A stretch of DNA of 41,815 nt from Spartobacteria bacterium (GCA_947499885.1 CANMQB010000004.1:1-41815); one strand, 5' to 3'. Shown: positions 29,460 through 39,247, numbered from the stretch's first letter. Notes: generated by a model from the letters alone, not told the origin. Numbers and translations: made by a program.

Positions 29460-29520
29460 CTACTGCCGATTTCCGGGTGAAATATGTTCATCGTAATCGT
29501 CCTGTTCAGTCCAAGTTCCG

Positions 29521-29541
29521 ACTGAAAATGTCATTTTCAGT
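29521..29541. repeat. 21-bp palindrome ACTGAAAATG-T-CATTTTCAGT
   Basis: Perfect 10-bp arms around one central base, in apparently non-coding debris. Confidence 0.7.
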
Positions 29542-29790
29542 GGGACAACCTGATCGAGGAGGTGGGGGCGCCCTGGAGAAGGAGTCAAAGTAAATCTCCA
29601 TGCCCACACGGAAGAGTTGGTTTGGAGACATCTCGATGTGTTTGCATGTTGGGGTAGGCGAAGCCCCTCTTCGTCATCTCATGCGGCGTCATCGCCAAGA
29701 CTGGCTTGCCGGTGGTGAATGTTGCTTGGCAGAAAAAGCAGCTGGCTTCTTTTGATTTATGGGCTCCTAAAATCGATCGAAATCATCTTC

Positions 29791-31527
29791 TCACTGCTCC
29801 GGCTTTCCCACAATCCGTTCTGTCTCCAAAGGCAGGGCGTAGGGCTGAACGGATGAGTCGCCGCGGGCCTCCTTCACCATCTGGGCGCAGACCAAACGCA
29901 ATTCCTTGAGTTTCCCTGCGTATTTCAAATCATCGGCCAGATTGGCGGTTTCTCCAGGATCTGTCTTCAAATCGAAGAGTTCCTCGTGAACGGGCATCTC
30001 ACCGTGGAGCGAAGCATCCAGCCACTCGAGGTAAGCCTGTGCCTGGCGGTCGGTGACGCGTTGTTGGGCTTGATCAGTCATGCCCTCAAACAGCGAGGCA
30101 TCGTTCGAAAAATAACGGATGTATTTCCAACCATTACCCCGCACGCTTTCGCATCGTGGGTTCCCATAGCGCGTGCACCAAAGATTTTCCGAAAAGGCAT
30201 ATTCGCGCCATGGCACCTGTTCGCCCCTGATCAAAGGGCGAAGGGAGCGGCCACTCATCGCTGGGGGAATCTCCATGCCGGCGTAATCGAGAAGGGAAGC
30301 GGTCAGATCGATCGTTTGGACCGGCTCGGAGCAGCGCTGGCCGCGCGCCTTCGAGCGCGGGTCGTAGGCGATCAGCGGGACTCTGAGACTTGGATCATAG
30401 CAAAACCCTTTGCCCCCCAGTCCGAATTCTCCGAGCTGAATCCCATGGTCGGAGACGAAAAGGATAACAGTATTTTTCTCCAAGCCAGCCTCAAGGAGGG
30501 CTGATCGAAGGTTGCCGACAAAGTTGTCGATGCTGGTGAGTGTTTGATATCGGCGCACGATGCGTTCCACGATTTCCTGAGGCGTATCGACATAGTTGTA
30601 GGATTTTTGCCTGTGCTGCGAACGCAGAAGCTCCGGAGGAAGTTTCGGATTTGTTATGTCCGCCTTCGCCGTGTAAGTGACGGGAAGATTCGCCCGGATG
30701 GCATCGCGATCGCGGTGATAGGCCGTTTTATACAAGTCGGAGTCCGAGGGGCGATCCGCCATGCTTCCCGTGCCGGCGTCGTGGGGGAGATTGAAACAGA
30801 TCGATAGACAAAATGGACGGTCGTGTGGACGCTTCTCCAAAAACCGCGCTGCGCGGTTGAAGAAGTCTTGGTTTGGGTTCAGGAAATTCTGCACGCCTTC
30901 TTGCAAGACTTCGATTTGGGTATCTGCCTTCGCATTGTCGAAGAGGCGCTCATCGATTCCTTTCACCCTCATCGCCCACGCCGGACGGTTTTTCGGATAA
31001 AAGAGCAGGTGCTCGTGTCCCCCATACCAGTAGTCGAAACTGGCATCCATCAGGCCTGTCTCGTAACCCCTCGCGCCGACCGGCACATGGTTTTTCCCGA
31101 TGTAGCCGATGAAGTAACCTGCCTTGCGGAGAAGCATCGGATAGGTTTGCTGCCAGGCGGCCGGCGAAAGTGCCGTGCCGGAATTGAAGTTGATTCCATG
31201 GCGGCGCTCGTGCATCCCCGTGAAGATCGAGGCGCGACTCGGAGTGCAGACCGGGCTCGTCACAGTGGCTTCGGTGAAAAGCGTCCCTTCAGCCGCCAGT
31301 CGGTCGAGGTTCGGTGTTCGCACGACGGGATTGCCGCTGCATCCGAGTTCATCGGCACGTTGGTCGTCTGTCACGATAAGGATGAGATTGGGGCGTCCAT
31401 CGGAGTTGGACGGGAGCTCAGATTTCGGCGAGAGGCTTGAACTCTGCAGTGGCGATTGCTCAACGGCCTGGAGGCTCGCCGTTGAAATGAGGACAAGGGT
31501 GGTTAAAAATGTGAATGGTTTTTTCAT
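29791..31527 (-). CDS. Exported S1-type sulfatase
   Basis: Signal peptide; LILIVTDDQRADELGCSGNPVVRTPNLDRLAAEG; C-x-P-S-R formylglycine motif in VTSPVCTPSRASIFTG; FVSDHGIQLGEFGLGGKG. Confidence 0.93.
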   Translation of the reverse strand: MKKPFTFLTTLVLISTASLQAVEQSPLQSSSLSPKSELPSNSDGRPNLILIVTDDQRADELGCSGNPVVRTPNLDRLAAEGTLFTEATVTSPVCTPSRASIFTGMHERRHGINFNSGTALSPAAWQQTYPMLLRKAGYFIGYIGKNHVPVGARGYETGLMDASFDYWYGGHEHLLFYPKNRPAWAMRVKGIDERLFDNAKADTQIEVLQEGVQNFLNPNQDFFNRAARFLEKRPHDRPFCLSICFNLPHDAGTGSMADRPSDSDLYKTAYHRDRDAIRANLPVTYTAKADITNPKLPPELLRSQHRQKSYNYVDTPQEIVERIVRRYQTLTSIDNFVGNLRSALLEAGLEKNTVILFVSDHGIQLGEFGLGGKGFCYDPSLRVPLIAYDPRSKARGQRCSEPVQTIDLTASLLDYAGMEIPPAMSGRSLRPLIRGEQVPWREYAFSENLWCTRYGNPRCESVRGNGWKYIRYFSNDASLFEGMTDQAQQRVTDRQAQAYLEWLDASLHGEMPVHEELFDLKTDPGETANLADDLKYAGKLKELRLVCAQMVKEARGDSSVQPYALPLETERIVGKPEQ

Positions 31528-33209
31528 TGTATTCTTCCAGTGGTGAGTTTGGCGATGAGGGAAGCCCGCATGCGTTTTCGGATTTGCTCATGCGTCACAT
31601 CAGGCGATTCGGAGTAAACCAGTTCGCACGGCACATCGAGTTGCCGGAGGCGTTCTTGGAGTTTTACGCCGAAGTTGGCGGAGTGGGTGGGGTCCTTTTG
31701 TTCGTGGCCGATCTTTGGCGCGTCGCCGTAATACAAAGCCACCGGCGGCGCATCAGAGGCGGCCAACGCGTAGGGCGAGTATTCCGCAATCCAAGACAGG
31801 ATCGACTCGCGTTGTTCGAGGAATCCCTCGAAACCGCCTTTCACGCCGAAAGCATGGCTGCCGTAGCGGCTGTTGGGGATCCATTCCTTCATCTGTTGCG
31901 GATCAAGCGTGGTCTGTGCCGCCCACACGGCTGCGCAATACGGACGTGTGCTCTCGCGCGCCACCGGATCGGGGCTGTTCGGGTCGGCCATGTCTTTGTG
32001 AAATGCCAGCCAGAGCGAAGAGCATGCGCCAGCTGACCCGCCGGTTAACGCGATGCGGTCTTTGCGAATGCCCCATTCATCCGCCTTGCTGCGCACGAAC
32101 TGCAAGGCTCGTGCGGCATCGTGCATGGGCCCGCGCACCGGGGGGACGATGCCCTCGGCGTTTGCTTGGGCGATGAAACGATAATCCACCGACACCACCG
32201 AGATGCCGGCATTCAAATAGTCCTCGAGACCCTCGACATCGCGCCGGGTCCCAGTGCTCCAACCTCCGCCATGAATGACCAAGACGGTCGGCGTGGGGTG
32301 TGGCGAATCGGCTCTCCAAAAGTCAAGGACCTGTTTGTCATGCGGCCCGTAGGCCACCAAGCTCTGTGTGGGAGGAACCGCGTAAGTGTTCTGGCGAATG
32401 AATCGCACGATCTCCGCTGGGTCCGACAGCCCGTGCGGATGGTGCCCTTCGTCGGGTTGCCTGAGGAGGCGAAAGAAGAGCCCCCTGCTCTCGTAGAACT
32501 TTTGCAGCACCGCGCCATTTTCGCTGTAGGGCACGACCTCGTCCTTTCCCCCAGCGACATAAACAATACCCGCCCGGGTGGCTGCGAGCTCCTCGGTGAG
32601 GTCCACCGGATTTTGCTTGTAGGCCAACGCCTCCGCCTCGCTGGCAAAACCATAAACTTTCCAGAGTTCCTCCCAATCCTTCGGGCTTCCCGCACCCTTG
32701 CCGAGCTTACCGCCCGGCCAGCTTTTGAAATCGCAGACCGCTTTGTCGAGATAAAGGCACGAGACCTTGCCAGGATTCTCCGCCGCCCAACGCAAGGCCC
32801 CAAGGCCCTCGTGGCTTAAACCCATCAGCGCCACCTCGCGCGACAGGCTGTATCGCTCCGTCATCTCCCGATAAGTGGCATCCCAGCGCTTATCCGGATC
32901 GGGTGCCCCCAGAATGGCCCCAGGTGCCATTGCCACAACATGGAACCCTTGTTTGACAAGTTCGGATTGCGTCCGCGCCAAGTTTGCCACCGGAGCGCTA
33001 CTCGGATCGTAAAGTCCGGGCGCAAGCACCCAGGGCCGCCCTGAGGCAGGCTTGTCGGGAACCAATACCTGCGCTTGCGCCGCGCCAACCGGCACCTTGG
33101 ACAGAGGCACACCAAGGTGTGTGCTCTGGGGAGAGGGAAACGATCCCCCCGCGCACAAAAGAATCATTGAAGCCGGTAGCATGGTCAAAATTGTGAGGAA
33201 CTGTTTCAT
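31524..33209 (-). CDS. Exported protein with two alpha/beta-hydrolase (esterase) domains
   Basis: N-domain GLSHEGLG nucleophile-type elbow; C-domain VIHGGGWSTG and GGSAGACSS; 4-bp overlap with sulfatase start; ATG at 33209 preferred. Confidence 0.85.
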   Translation of the reverse strand: MKQFLTILTMLPASMILLCAGGSFPSPQSTHLGVPLSKVPVGAAQAQVLVPDKPASGRPWVLAPGLYDPSSAPVANLARTQSELVKQGFHVVAMAPGAILGAPDPDKRWDATYREMTERYSLSREVALMGLSHEGLGALRWAAENPGKVSCLYLDKAVCDFKSWPGGKLGKGAGSPKDWEELWKVYGFASEAEALAYKQNPVDLTEELAATRAGIVYVAGGKDEVVPYSENGAVLQKFYESRGLFFRLLRQPDEGHHPHGLSDPAEIVRFIRQNTYAVPPTQSLVAYGPHDKQVLDFWRADSPHPTPTVLVIHGGGWSTGTRRDVEGLEDYLNAGISVVSVDYRFIAQANAEGIVPPVRGPMHDAARALQFVRSKADEWGIRKDRIALTGGSAGACSSLWLAFHKDMADPNSPDPVARESTRPYCAAVWAAQTTLDPQQMKEWIPNSRYGSHAFGVKGGFEGFLEQRESILSWIAEYSPYALAASDAPPVALYYGDAPKIGHEQKDPTHSANFGVKLQERLRQLDVPCELVYSESPDVTHEQIRKRMRASLIAKLTTGRIQ

Positions 33210-33219
33210 CAATTCAGTG

Positions 33220-34284
33220 TCAACCACCCGCTCCCGTTCCACAGACCTCTGCCGGCCGATTGAGCGCGAGGATGAGCAGGAAAGAATCCTGTGAATTCAC
33301 AGGCTGGGCAGCCAAGCTCAAGAGTTGGGGACAGCCATTTTCAAGCAGAAGTTTTGGCATTTCCAGCCTCTGGAAATTTTGTTGCACTCCGTCTTCCCAC
33401 GCGATTGAGAAGTCTTTGACGAGCAGATGTGGAGACGGGTGCCAATCGAGCCCGTCGGGCGATTCGAGCAAGAGGAGGCTTCGGCCATGCGGCGTTAAAA
33501 ATGGCTCGTCATGATCCTTCACAATTGCGTAGTAGCGGTCGTTTTGGAACCACTCGAAGTGATCGTCGATGTGGAATTGGAAGTGATGGTCAACCTCAAG
33601 CCACTTGCGTTTATCCACCATCGGTGTCGGATCACGCTGGAATGGACCGAGCGGACCCGGAGCCGTTGCAGAATAATGGAAAACGCCTCCTCCGAAATTT
33701 CCCGGCCCGGGAGCGAGTGTTTTGTAATAAAGGCGCACGCGGCCGTCCGGCAACACGAGGGCATTAGGCACGGCGGTGATGCCGTATCCAAAGTCAGGTC
33801 CAACATCGAGCAGGGGCCCCTCGCATAGCTTCCATGGCCCTTGGGGAGCATCAGCGACAGCTACACCGATTCGTTGGTTGTTGCGGTGCACCCACCATTC
33901 TTCCGATGAGATATCGATCTTCCGGTCAGGACGCCACGCATCGGACCCGCAGTTGCCGGTGTAATAGAGATAGAATTTGTCGCCGTAGGGGATGACGCAG
34001 ACATTGTAAACCGAGTGGGCGTCCCAAGACATATTCGTTTGAGCGGATAAAACAACGGAACGGAATTCGTAGGGGCCGGCTGCCTCGGTTGCCGTGGCCC
34101 ATGCGATTTCAGCATGTGTGGCCCATGCGTCAAAGCCGAGGGACCTTTTCCAGCGGGAATAGAAAAGATGATGATGTCCATCTGAACTGCGGATCACGCA
34201 AGGATCCCAAAGACACCAACCCTCCTGCTGGAAAACCGCCTTGCGGGGCACTCTTGCCGGAATCAGATTTGCGAAGTCGATCAT
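33220..34284 (-). CDS. Glycoside hydrolase-like five-bladed beta-propeller protein (GH43/GH117-like fold)
   Basis: WCLWDPCVIRSSDGHHHLFYSRW, MSWDAHSVYNVCVIPYGDKFYLYYTGN; ATG at 34284 preferred over 34350. Confidence 0.65.
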   Translation of the reverse strand: MIDFANLIPARVPRKAVFQQEGWCLWDPCVIRSSDGHHHLFYSRWKRSLGFDAWATHAEIAWATATEAAGPYEFRSVVLSAQTNMSWDAHSVYNVCVIPYGDKFYLYYTGNCGSDAWRPDRKIDISSEEWWVHRNNQRIGVAVADAPQGPWKLCEGPLLDVGPDFGYGITAVPNALVLPDGRVRLYYKTLAPGPGNFGGGVFHYSATAPGPLGPFQRDPTPMVDKRKWLEVDHHFQFHIDDHFEWFQNDRYYAIVKDHDEPFLTPHGRSLLLLESPDGLDWHPSPHLLVKDFSIAWEDGVQQNFQRLEMPKLLLENGCPQLLSLAAQPVNSQDSFLLILALNRPAEVCGTGAGG

Positions 34285-34389
34285 GCCTTGCCTTTCAAGA
34301 TCTCGCTCCCAGAGGGCACCGCAGGGTGTTTTCCAGCAAGCAGACCACACGGAATGTCATTTTTTGGACAATCTCAGATTTCATCCTTT

Positions 34390-36468
34390 TCAAGGCGAGG
34401 GATTCTCATGCTCGGTGACCAGCTTGGCGGTGACCAATCGCGGGAAACCGCCGCTTTCCATTCTTGGAAACGACAGGGTCAGGGTATTCTCACCTTCCCT
34501 CAGGCTGGTAAGCGGGACCTTTCCCACGGCAAGACCATGAAAATTCTTCACGTCTTTGGACCAGGTGACATCGAAGTCCGATAGGGCGACCCCGTTGACT
34601 TTGACCTCGGGATTCTCGGCAAAGCCACCATCCCGCGCGAGGCCGAGGGAGACACGGGCCCCCACGATGCGACCGGGCCATTTTGTCAGCGGCAGCTTGA
34701 TCTCAAGGGGTTCGCCAGGCTTGATCTCCAGAAGCGTGGCGGGAGCATAGCTGAAGATTTCCGTGACACGCGATTCTGTTTGCGGTTCGGCTGAAAGCGT
34801 CAGTCGCACGATGGCGGTCTCTTCTCCGCGCAGTTCCAGTTTCGACAAATCCGCGAGCGGTTGGTAGTCGGCGATTTGCTCGATGTGCAGGCCGCCGGAG
34901 GCGGTTTCATCGCGTTGGGGGTCGGGAATATTGCCCTCGTAGTAGAGCCTGCGGACCTCTGTGCTCACGATGCGGATGGGCTGACCCTTCGCATCCAGCC
35001 CAAGGTTTGCCTCGATCGAAGCGACGGCTGGGTGCCGTGGAAATCCCCGACTGTTGTGAATGAGAAGGTAGGCGACCTTGCCATCTAGGAAACTTCGCAC
35101 GCGCAGTGCGTCGCCCTGCTGGCCATCGGCAACCTGCGTTGGAACCCGACGGCCCTTAAGCTCCTTGAAAAACTCGTAAAACTCCCGGAAGCGCGTCACT
35201 TTCACTGAGAAGTCATCCGGCGCATCGGGGCGGGTGTAGATGGCCATACCACGCTGAGGTGCATGGCCTTTGGCAGACTCACCCAAGATGAACGGCACCG
35301 TCAGCTCCACTTCGGGCCGTTCCATGTAGGTCAGCCACTGGCGAATCACGGTCGTCATATAGAGCCATGGTTTAAAGTCGTTCTTCCATGGACCAAATTG
35401 CGGATGAACTGTCTGGTGGCCGAACTCCGAGATGATCATCGGCTTGGGCTGCGACACCTGAAAATACTGCATGTGGTACGCGGCGAAGAGATCGAGATAA
35501 GCGTCAAGCCGTCCGTATTCCCAAACCGTGCCGATGCCCAGCCGCTGGGCTTCATACAAACTCGGCTCGGGCACGCGCTTGGCCTGCCATGCCGGATCCG
35601 GTGGCAACGACCAGTGGCCTTTGCTGTAGAAATGCAAGTCGTAAGCGCCGACGCAATCGCCCGCCTGCTCGATGAACGGTTTCTGCGTATTCTCCCAGCT
35701 TTTCCAATCCGCTCCGGGATACGGCCACGCGCTACAGGGACCGCTCACCTTCACCTCTGGATGATTCTTGCGTAGGCCATCCGCCACCACGCGGGTGAGA
35801 TTTGCCAAGTGGTCATCCCATTCCCCTCCCGGTTCATTCTGGATCGTCCACCAACTGGGTGGCGAGCAGTTCGAGGCTTTCAGGGTGTCGAACCATGCAG
35901 AAATGATCTCGGCACATAGCGGATAAAATTCCGGGCGCGGCACCTCTTGCAGGAACTTCTCATGGTCTTCGAGAAGTTCTTTCTTCGGTGCACCCGGCTT
36001 TGGCGCGCGCATCCATTCCGGGTAACCAGAGAATGCCATGGCGTGTTTGGCGCCGGGATATTCCCACGCCGCGTTCTGAAATGCGCTCACATAGCTGTTC
36101 AAGGTATTCTTGAGCGACTCCGGCGTTGGTCGCCCCGGATGCTCCGCGTCCTGCTGCAACCCGCCAAGGTTTTTCTCATCGACAGAGGAGTTGAAGACGA
36201 GAATGCCACGGCCAGGCACCGCGCCGATCTCACCGAGTTCGCGATTCCGCTCCGCGCTGAATGATCCCGGTGGATAGTAGCTGCGGAAGTAAATGTTCCG
36301 ATCGAGATGTGATTTTTCGAACGCTCCGACACGAATGGCGCGGTCCTTGGTCAGGTCGATTTGGATCGTCGCCGAGTAAGGCGCTTGATGTGCTGTTTGA
36401 TCTTCCGCGTTCAGAGCTCCGCAGAAAATGAACAGGCAGGTGGAAAGCAGGGGAACAAATGACCTCAT
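34390..36468 (-). CDS. Exported glycoside hydrolase, clan GH-A-like (possibly GH86-related)
   Basis: Signal peptide; WWTIQNEPGGEWDD (candidate acid/base NE), PMIISEFGHQTVHP (candidate nucleophile E), C-terminal beta domain; family assignment is tentative. Confidence 0.6.
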   Translation of the reverse strand: MRSFVPLLSTCLFIFCGALNAEDQTAHQAPYSATIQIDLTKDRAIRVGAFEKSHLDRNIYFRSYYPPGSFSAERNRELGEIGAVPGRGILVFNSSVDEKNLGGLQQDAEHPGRPTPESLKNTLNSYVSAFQNAAWEYPGAKHAMAFSGYPEWMRAPKPGAPKKELLEDHEKFLQEVPRPEFYPLCAEIISAWFDTLKASNCSPPSWWTIQNEPGGEWDDHLANLTRVVADGLRKNHPEVKVSGPCSAWPYPGADWKSWENTQKPFIEQAGDCVGAYDLHFYSKGHWSLPPDPAWQAKRVPEPSLYEAQRLGIGTVWEYGRLDAYLDLFAAYHMQYFQVSQPKPMIISEFGHQTVHPQFGPWKNDFKPWLYMTTVIRQWLTYMERPEVELTVPFILGESAKGHAPQRGMAIYTRPDAPDDFSVKVTRFREFYEFFKELKGRRVPTQVADGQQGDALRVRSFLDGKVAYLLIHNSRGFPRHPAVASIEANLGLDAKGQPIRIVSTEVRRLYYEGNIPDPQRDETASGGLHIEQIADYQPLADLSKLELRGEETAIVRLTLSAEPQTESRVTEIFSYAPATLLEIKPGEPLEIKLPLTKWPGRIVGARVSLGLARDGGFAENPEVKVNGVALSDFDVTWSKDVKNFHGLAVGKVPLTSLREGENTLTLSFPRMESGGFPRLVTAKLVTEHENPSP

Positions 36469-37976
36469 GGATTCGCCCCTTTCTGAATTGGCCGCAGAGT
36501 GAACTCATGAGGCATTGGCTGAGCCGCCTTCCGGGCGGCTTGCATAGCGGCCTCGGCTTCTTGCTGGATTGCGTCCTCATTAGGTTTCATCTCCAGATAT
36601 TGCCGGTGGGCCTGCTCGATAACCGGATTCTGTTTGGCCCGTTCGAGACGGGCATCGAGCTTGGCGGTCATTTGCGTCTGGTCGATCGGTCGTTGTGCAT
36701 CCGGCCAGGCGGCGTGCTCGCAGACAGCCAAATTGCGGAGCTTGGCCACAGCATCCCACTTCATTTGAAGTGCAGCCAACACTGCCAGAGACTGCTGCGC
36801 CTGTGGAGTATTGGCTTCCTCTGCGAGATTCACCCCCTGAGCCAATTCCGCAGCCGTCAAATCGCGGATTTTCTTTCCGTCAATCTTCAACTCGTAACCG
36901 CCGGGGGGGAGGCCTCTGACCGTGAGAAGTTGCTGGTTGAACTCTTGCTTGAACGGCACCCAATCCAATGCGGCTTTGGCTGATGCTTCGAACGGAAATG
37001 GCAAGGCATTTTCCATACAGGTGAAAACGATCCCCCCATCGTCAACTTTCAAGTCACTCACCGAGCAGTTTTTCAATTCGCCAACCTTCTTCGCGGCCGC
37101 GTCAATCGTGATGCTGGAAACCACACCAGCCAAACCCTGGGCACGGAGAAATTCGTAGGCCATCACAAAATGACCGGGAGGTGTCGGGTGAATCCGGTCA
37201 CCGCCAACTATGGTAAAGCGGGGATTTTCCTTCTGCTTTTCCACATTGATCGCCGCCATGGGGCCATTGAAGTCAACACAGGGCAATTGGAACTCGCCAG
37301 CCATAGCCCGCACACGCTGGGCAAACCCAGCCAAAGCAGGCCCGCAGCCCGGATAATTGGTGCCCGTGACATCCGCTGTATCATCAAAAATCGATGGGGT
37401 GATGAGAATGACTTTCACTCCCGACTCCAGCAATGACTTCGTCAATTGGCGCATGGCCACTTCGTAGGTTTCCGCAGCCTTGGCACGACGGCTTTCGTCG
37501 CCTCCGGGCGCGTAAAGACCTGGAGAGACATCATTCATCCCAAGCATCACAGAAACCGATGTTGGCTTCGCATCCAGGCAGTCCCACTGCAAACGCCGCA
37601 GCGCTCCTGGTGCGGTGTCGCCGGAAATGCCGCAGTTGATGACATCCAGCTTCTGCGAGGGGAATCTGGTCAGGTAGAATAGTTCGACGTAGCGGTGATA
37701 CTGGCCGCTGCGCGTGATGCTGTCGCCCAGCACACCCCATCGCTCTCCGTCGATGAAAGGTGCGGGAGCAATGGGACGGGGTTCCGTGGCCCACAAGGTC
37801 GAGCTGGACGTCACTCCCATGCCGAAGGCGATCAGGGCAAGAACGGCGAAGAAATTTCGACGAGGTGAATCTATTGCCGTTCGATCAGGTGTGCCGATCG
37901 GTAGGGCGATGGGGATCGGCCTATTGGGTTTCTCTGGATTGGTTGGGCATTCTGTGCTGTTGCTTCGTGTTTTCAT
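36465..37976 (-). CDS. Exported SGNH/GDSL hydrolase
   Basis: WGVLGDSITRSG, INCGISGDT, MLGMNDVS, DRIHPTPPGHFVMA. Confidence 0.88.
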   Translation of the reverse strand: MKTRSNSTECPTNPEKPNRPIPIALPIGTPDRTAIDSPRRNFFAVLALIAFGMGVTSSSTLWATEPRPIAPAPFIDGERWGVLGDSITRSGQYHRYVELFYLTRFPSQKLDVINCGISGDTAPGALRRLQWDCLDAKPTSVSVMLGMNDVSPGLYAPGGDESRRAKAAETYEVAMRQLTKSLLESGVKVILITPSIFDDTADVTGTNYPGCGPALAGFAQRVRAMAGEFQLPCVDFNGPMAAINVEKQKENPRFTIVGGDRIHPTPPGHFVMAYEFLRAQGLAGVVSSITIDAAAKKVGELKNCSVSDLKVDDGGIVFTCMENALPFPFEASAKAALDWVPFKQEFNQQLLTVRGLPPGGYELKIDGKKIRDLTAAELAQGVNLAEEANTPQAQQSLAVLAALQMKWDAVAKLRNLAVCEHAAWPDAQRPIDQTQMTAKLDARLERAKQNPVIEQAHRQYLEMKPNEDAIQQEAEAAMQAARKAAQPMPHEFTLRPIQKGANP

Positions 37977-38012
37977 GGGTCTTTCTGGGTTTTCTGGGGA
38001 GGCCGTTGGATT

Positions 38013-39239
38013 TCAGTCGCTCTTTCCTTGGCTTTTTCGTTGAGGTGAAGAGCCCGTTTCGACTTGGAGCATCATTTGTTTGACCTCCTCACCGGGATCA
38101 AATTTCCAGACCGCCTTGCCGAGGACATCTTTTCGTTGGATGACCACCTCCGGATGGGTGGCGACGGATCCAAGCATCGTGAGTTGCTCTCCCTCGGTCT
38201 TCAGGACGCGGCTGAATCGCAATCCGCCTTTGCTGTCGCGATAGATCACGACATCGGTTGGCCGCACCTCTTCCAATTGAAATGCGAGACCGCGCTTGTA
38301 GATCACAAAATCTCCGGTGCGATACTCCGGCGCCAGAAAGTCGCTCCCGAGTTTGGCATAGCCAAAACAGGTCGTGCCACCGAGCAGGAGAAGCACGCAG
38401 ACTGCGCCACCAACCGAGGCGACGCGGAGCGCTCCACCCCGCATCAAGTCTGGAGCGGCTGCGAGCGGAGACGGTGGGGATGTCGCTCCCCGGGTGTGGC
38501 AAATGAACTCCCAGAGTAAAAACACGAACAGAACGGCCAGGCCGACATCCACCCACAGCGGGGTGGAGAATGAGGCCCCGCCGAAATAAAGCAGAAGGAC
38601 TGCGAGCGAGTTATTCAGCGCGTGCCAAAGAATCGCAGGATAAATCGACCCCGTCCGCCATGCAATAAACCCGATCCCGACGCCGAAGAGAATTGGCCCG
38701 ACAAAGTTGAAGGGATTCAGATGAATCAGCCCGAACATCAAAGCACTGAACGCAACGGCCCGCACCGGTCCGCGCTTTTCAAGCGTGCCTTGGAAGGCCC
38801 CCCGGAAGAGCACTTCCTCGCAAATCGGCGCAGCAATTCCGATCACGCAAAGATTCTGCAACAGGTGCTGGGGTGTTTTCGGTGTCACGATTTGCATCAA
38901 GGCTTCCAGCGCGGGAATCCAATCGGGAAAGAAATGGAGCGCAAGCGGCCGTGTCGCCTGATCAACCAAGGTGGCCAAGCCCATGCCCGTAACGGCAAGA
39001 AGCACCACACGCCACAAGACTCCGGCGGATACCGGACGCAGGCGCAATGCCTCTTTGATCCCGGCTGTTTTCCATTTCGCATAGACCAAGGAGGGCAAAA
39101 ATAGGCCCAGCACTTGCGCGGTGAGCACACCACCGATGATCGAAAAACTTTGGAGAAAGATCGACGCGCCGATGTAGAGCGTCGTGGCGAGGCACAGCAG
39201 CACCCACGCATCACGCGTGGGTGCCTGTGTTCGTGGCAT
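38013..39239 (-). CDS. CPBP family intramembrane metalloprotease fused to an S26/S24 signal-peptidase-like C-terminal domain
   Basis: CPBP motifs ICEEVLFRG, FGLIHL, WHALNN; C-terminal LAPEYRTGDFVIYKRG...RPTDVVIYRDSKGGLRFSRVLKTEGEQL...RKDVLGKAVWKF resembles the signal peptidase fold. Confidence 0.85.
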   Translation of the reverse strand: MPRTQAPTRDAWVLLCLATTLYIGASIFLQSFSIIGGVLTAQVLGLFLPSLVYAKWKTAGIKEALRLRPVSAGVLWRVVLLAVTGMGLATLVDQATRPLALHFFPDWIPALEALMQIVTPKTPQHLLQNLCVIGIAAPICEEVLFRGAFQGTLEKRGPVRAVAFSALMFGLIHLNPFNFVGPILFGVGIGFIAWRTGSIYPAILWHALNNSLAVLLLYFGGASFSTPLWVDVGLAVLFVFLLWEFICHTRGATSPPSPLAAAPDLMRGGALRVASVGGAVCVLLLLGGTTCFGYAKLGSDFLAPEYRTGDFVIYKRGLAFQLEEVRPTDVVIYRDSKGGLRFSRVLKTEGEQLTMLGSVATHPEVVIQRKDVLGKAVWKFDPGEEVKQMMLQVETGSSPQRKSQGKSD

Positions 39240-39247
39240 CAAGGGAG

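Noticed and set aside
30823-31440. Plus-strand 205-aa ORF opposite the sulfatase
   Set aside because: Shadow of the sulfatase gene; no motif support.
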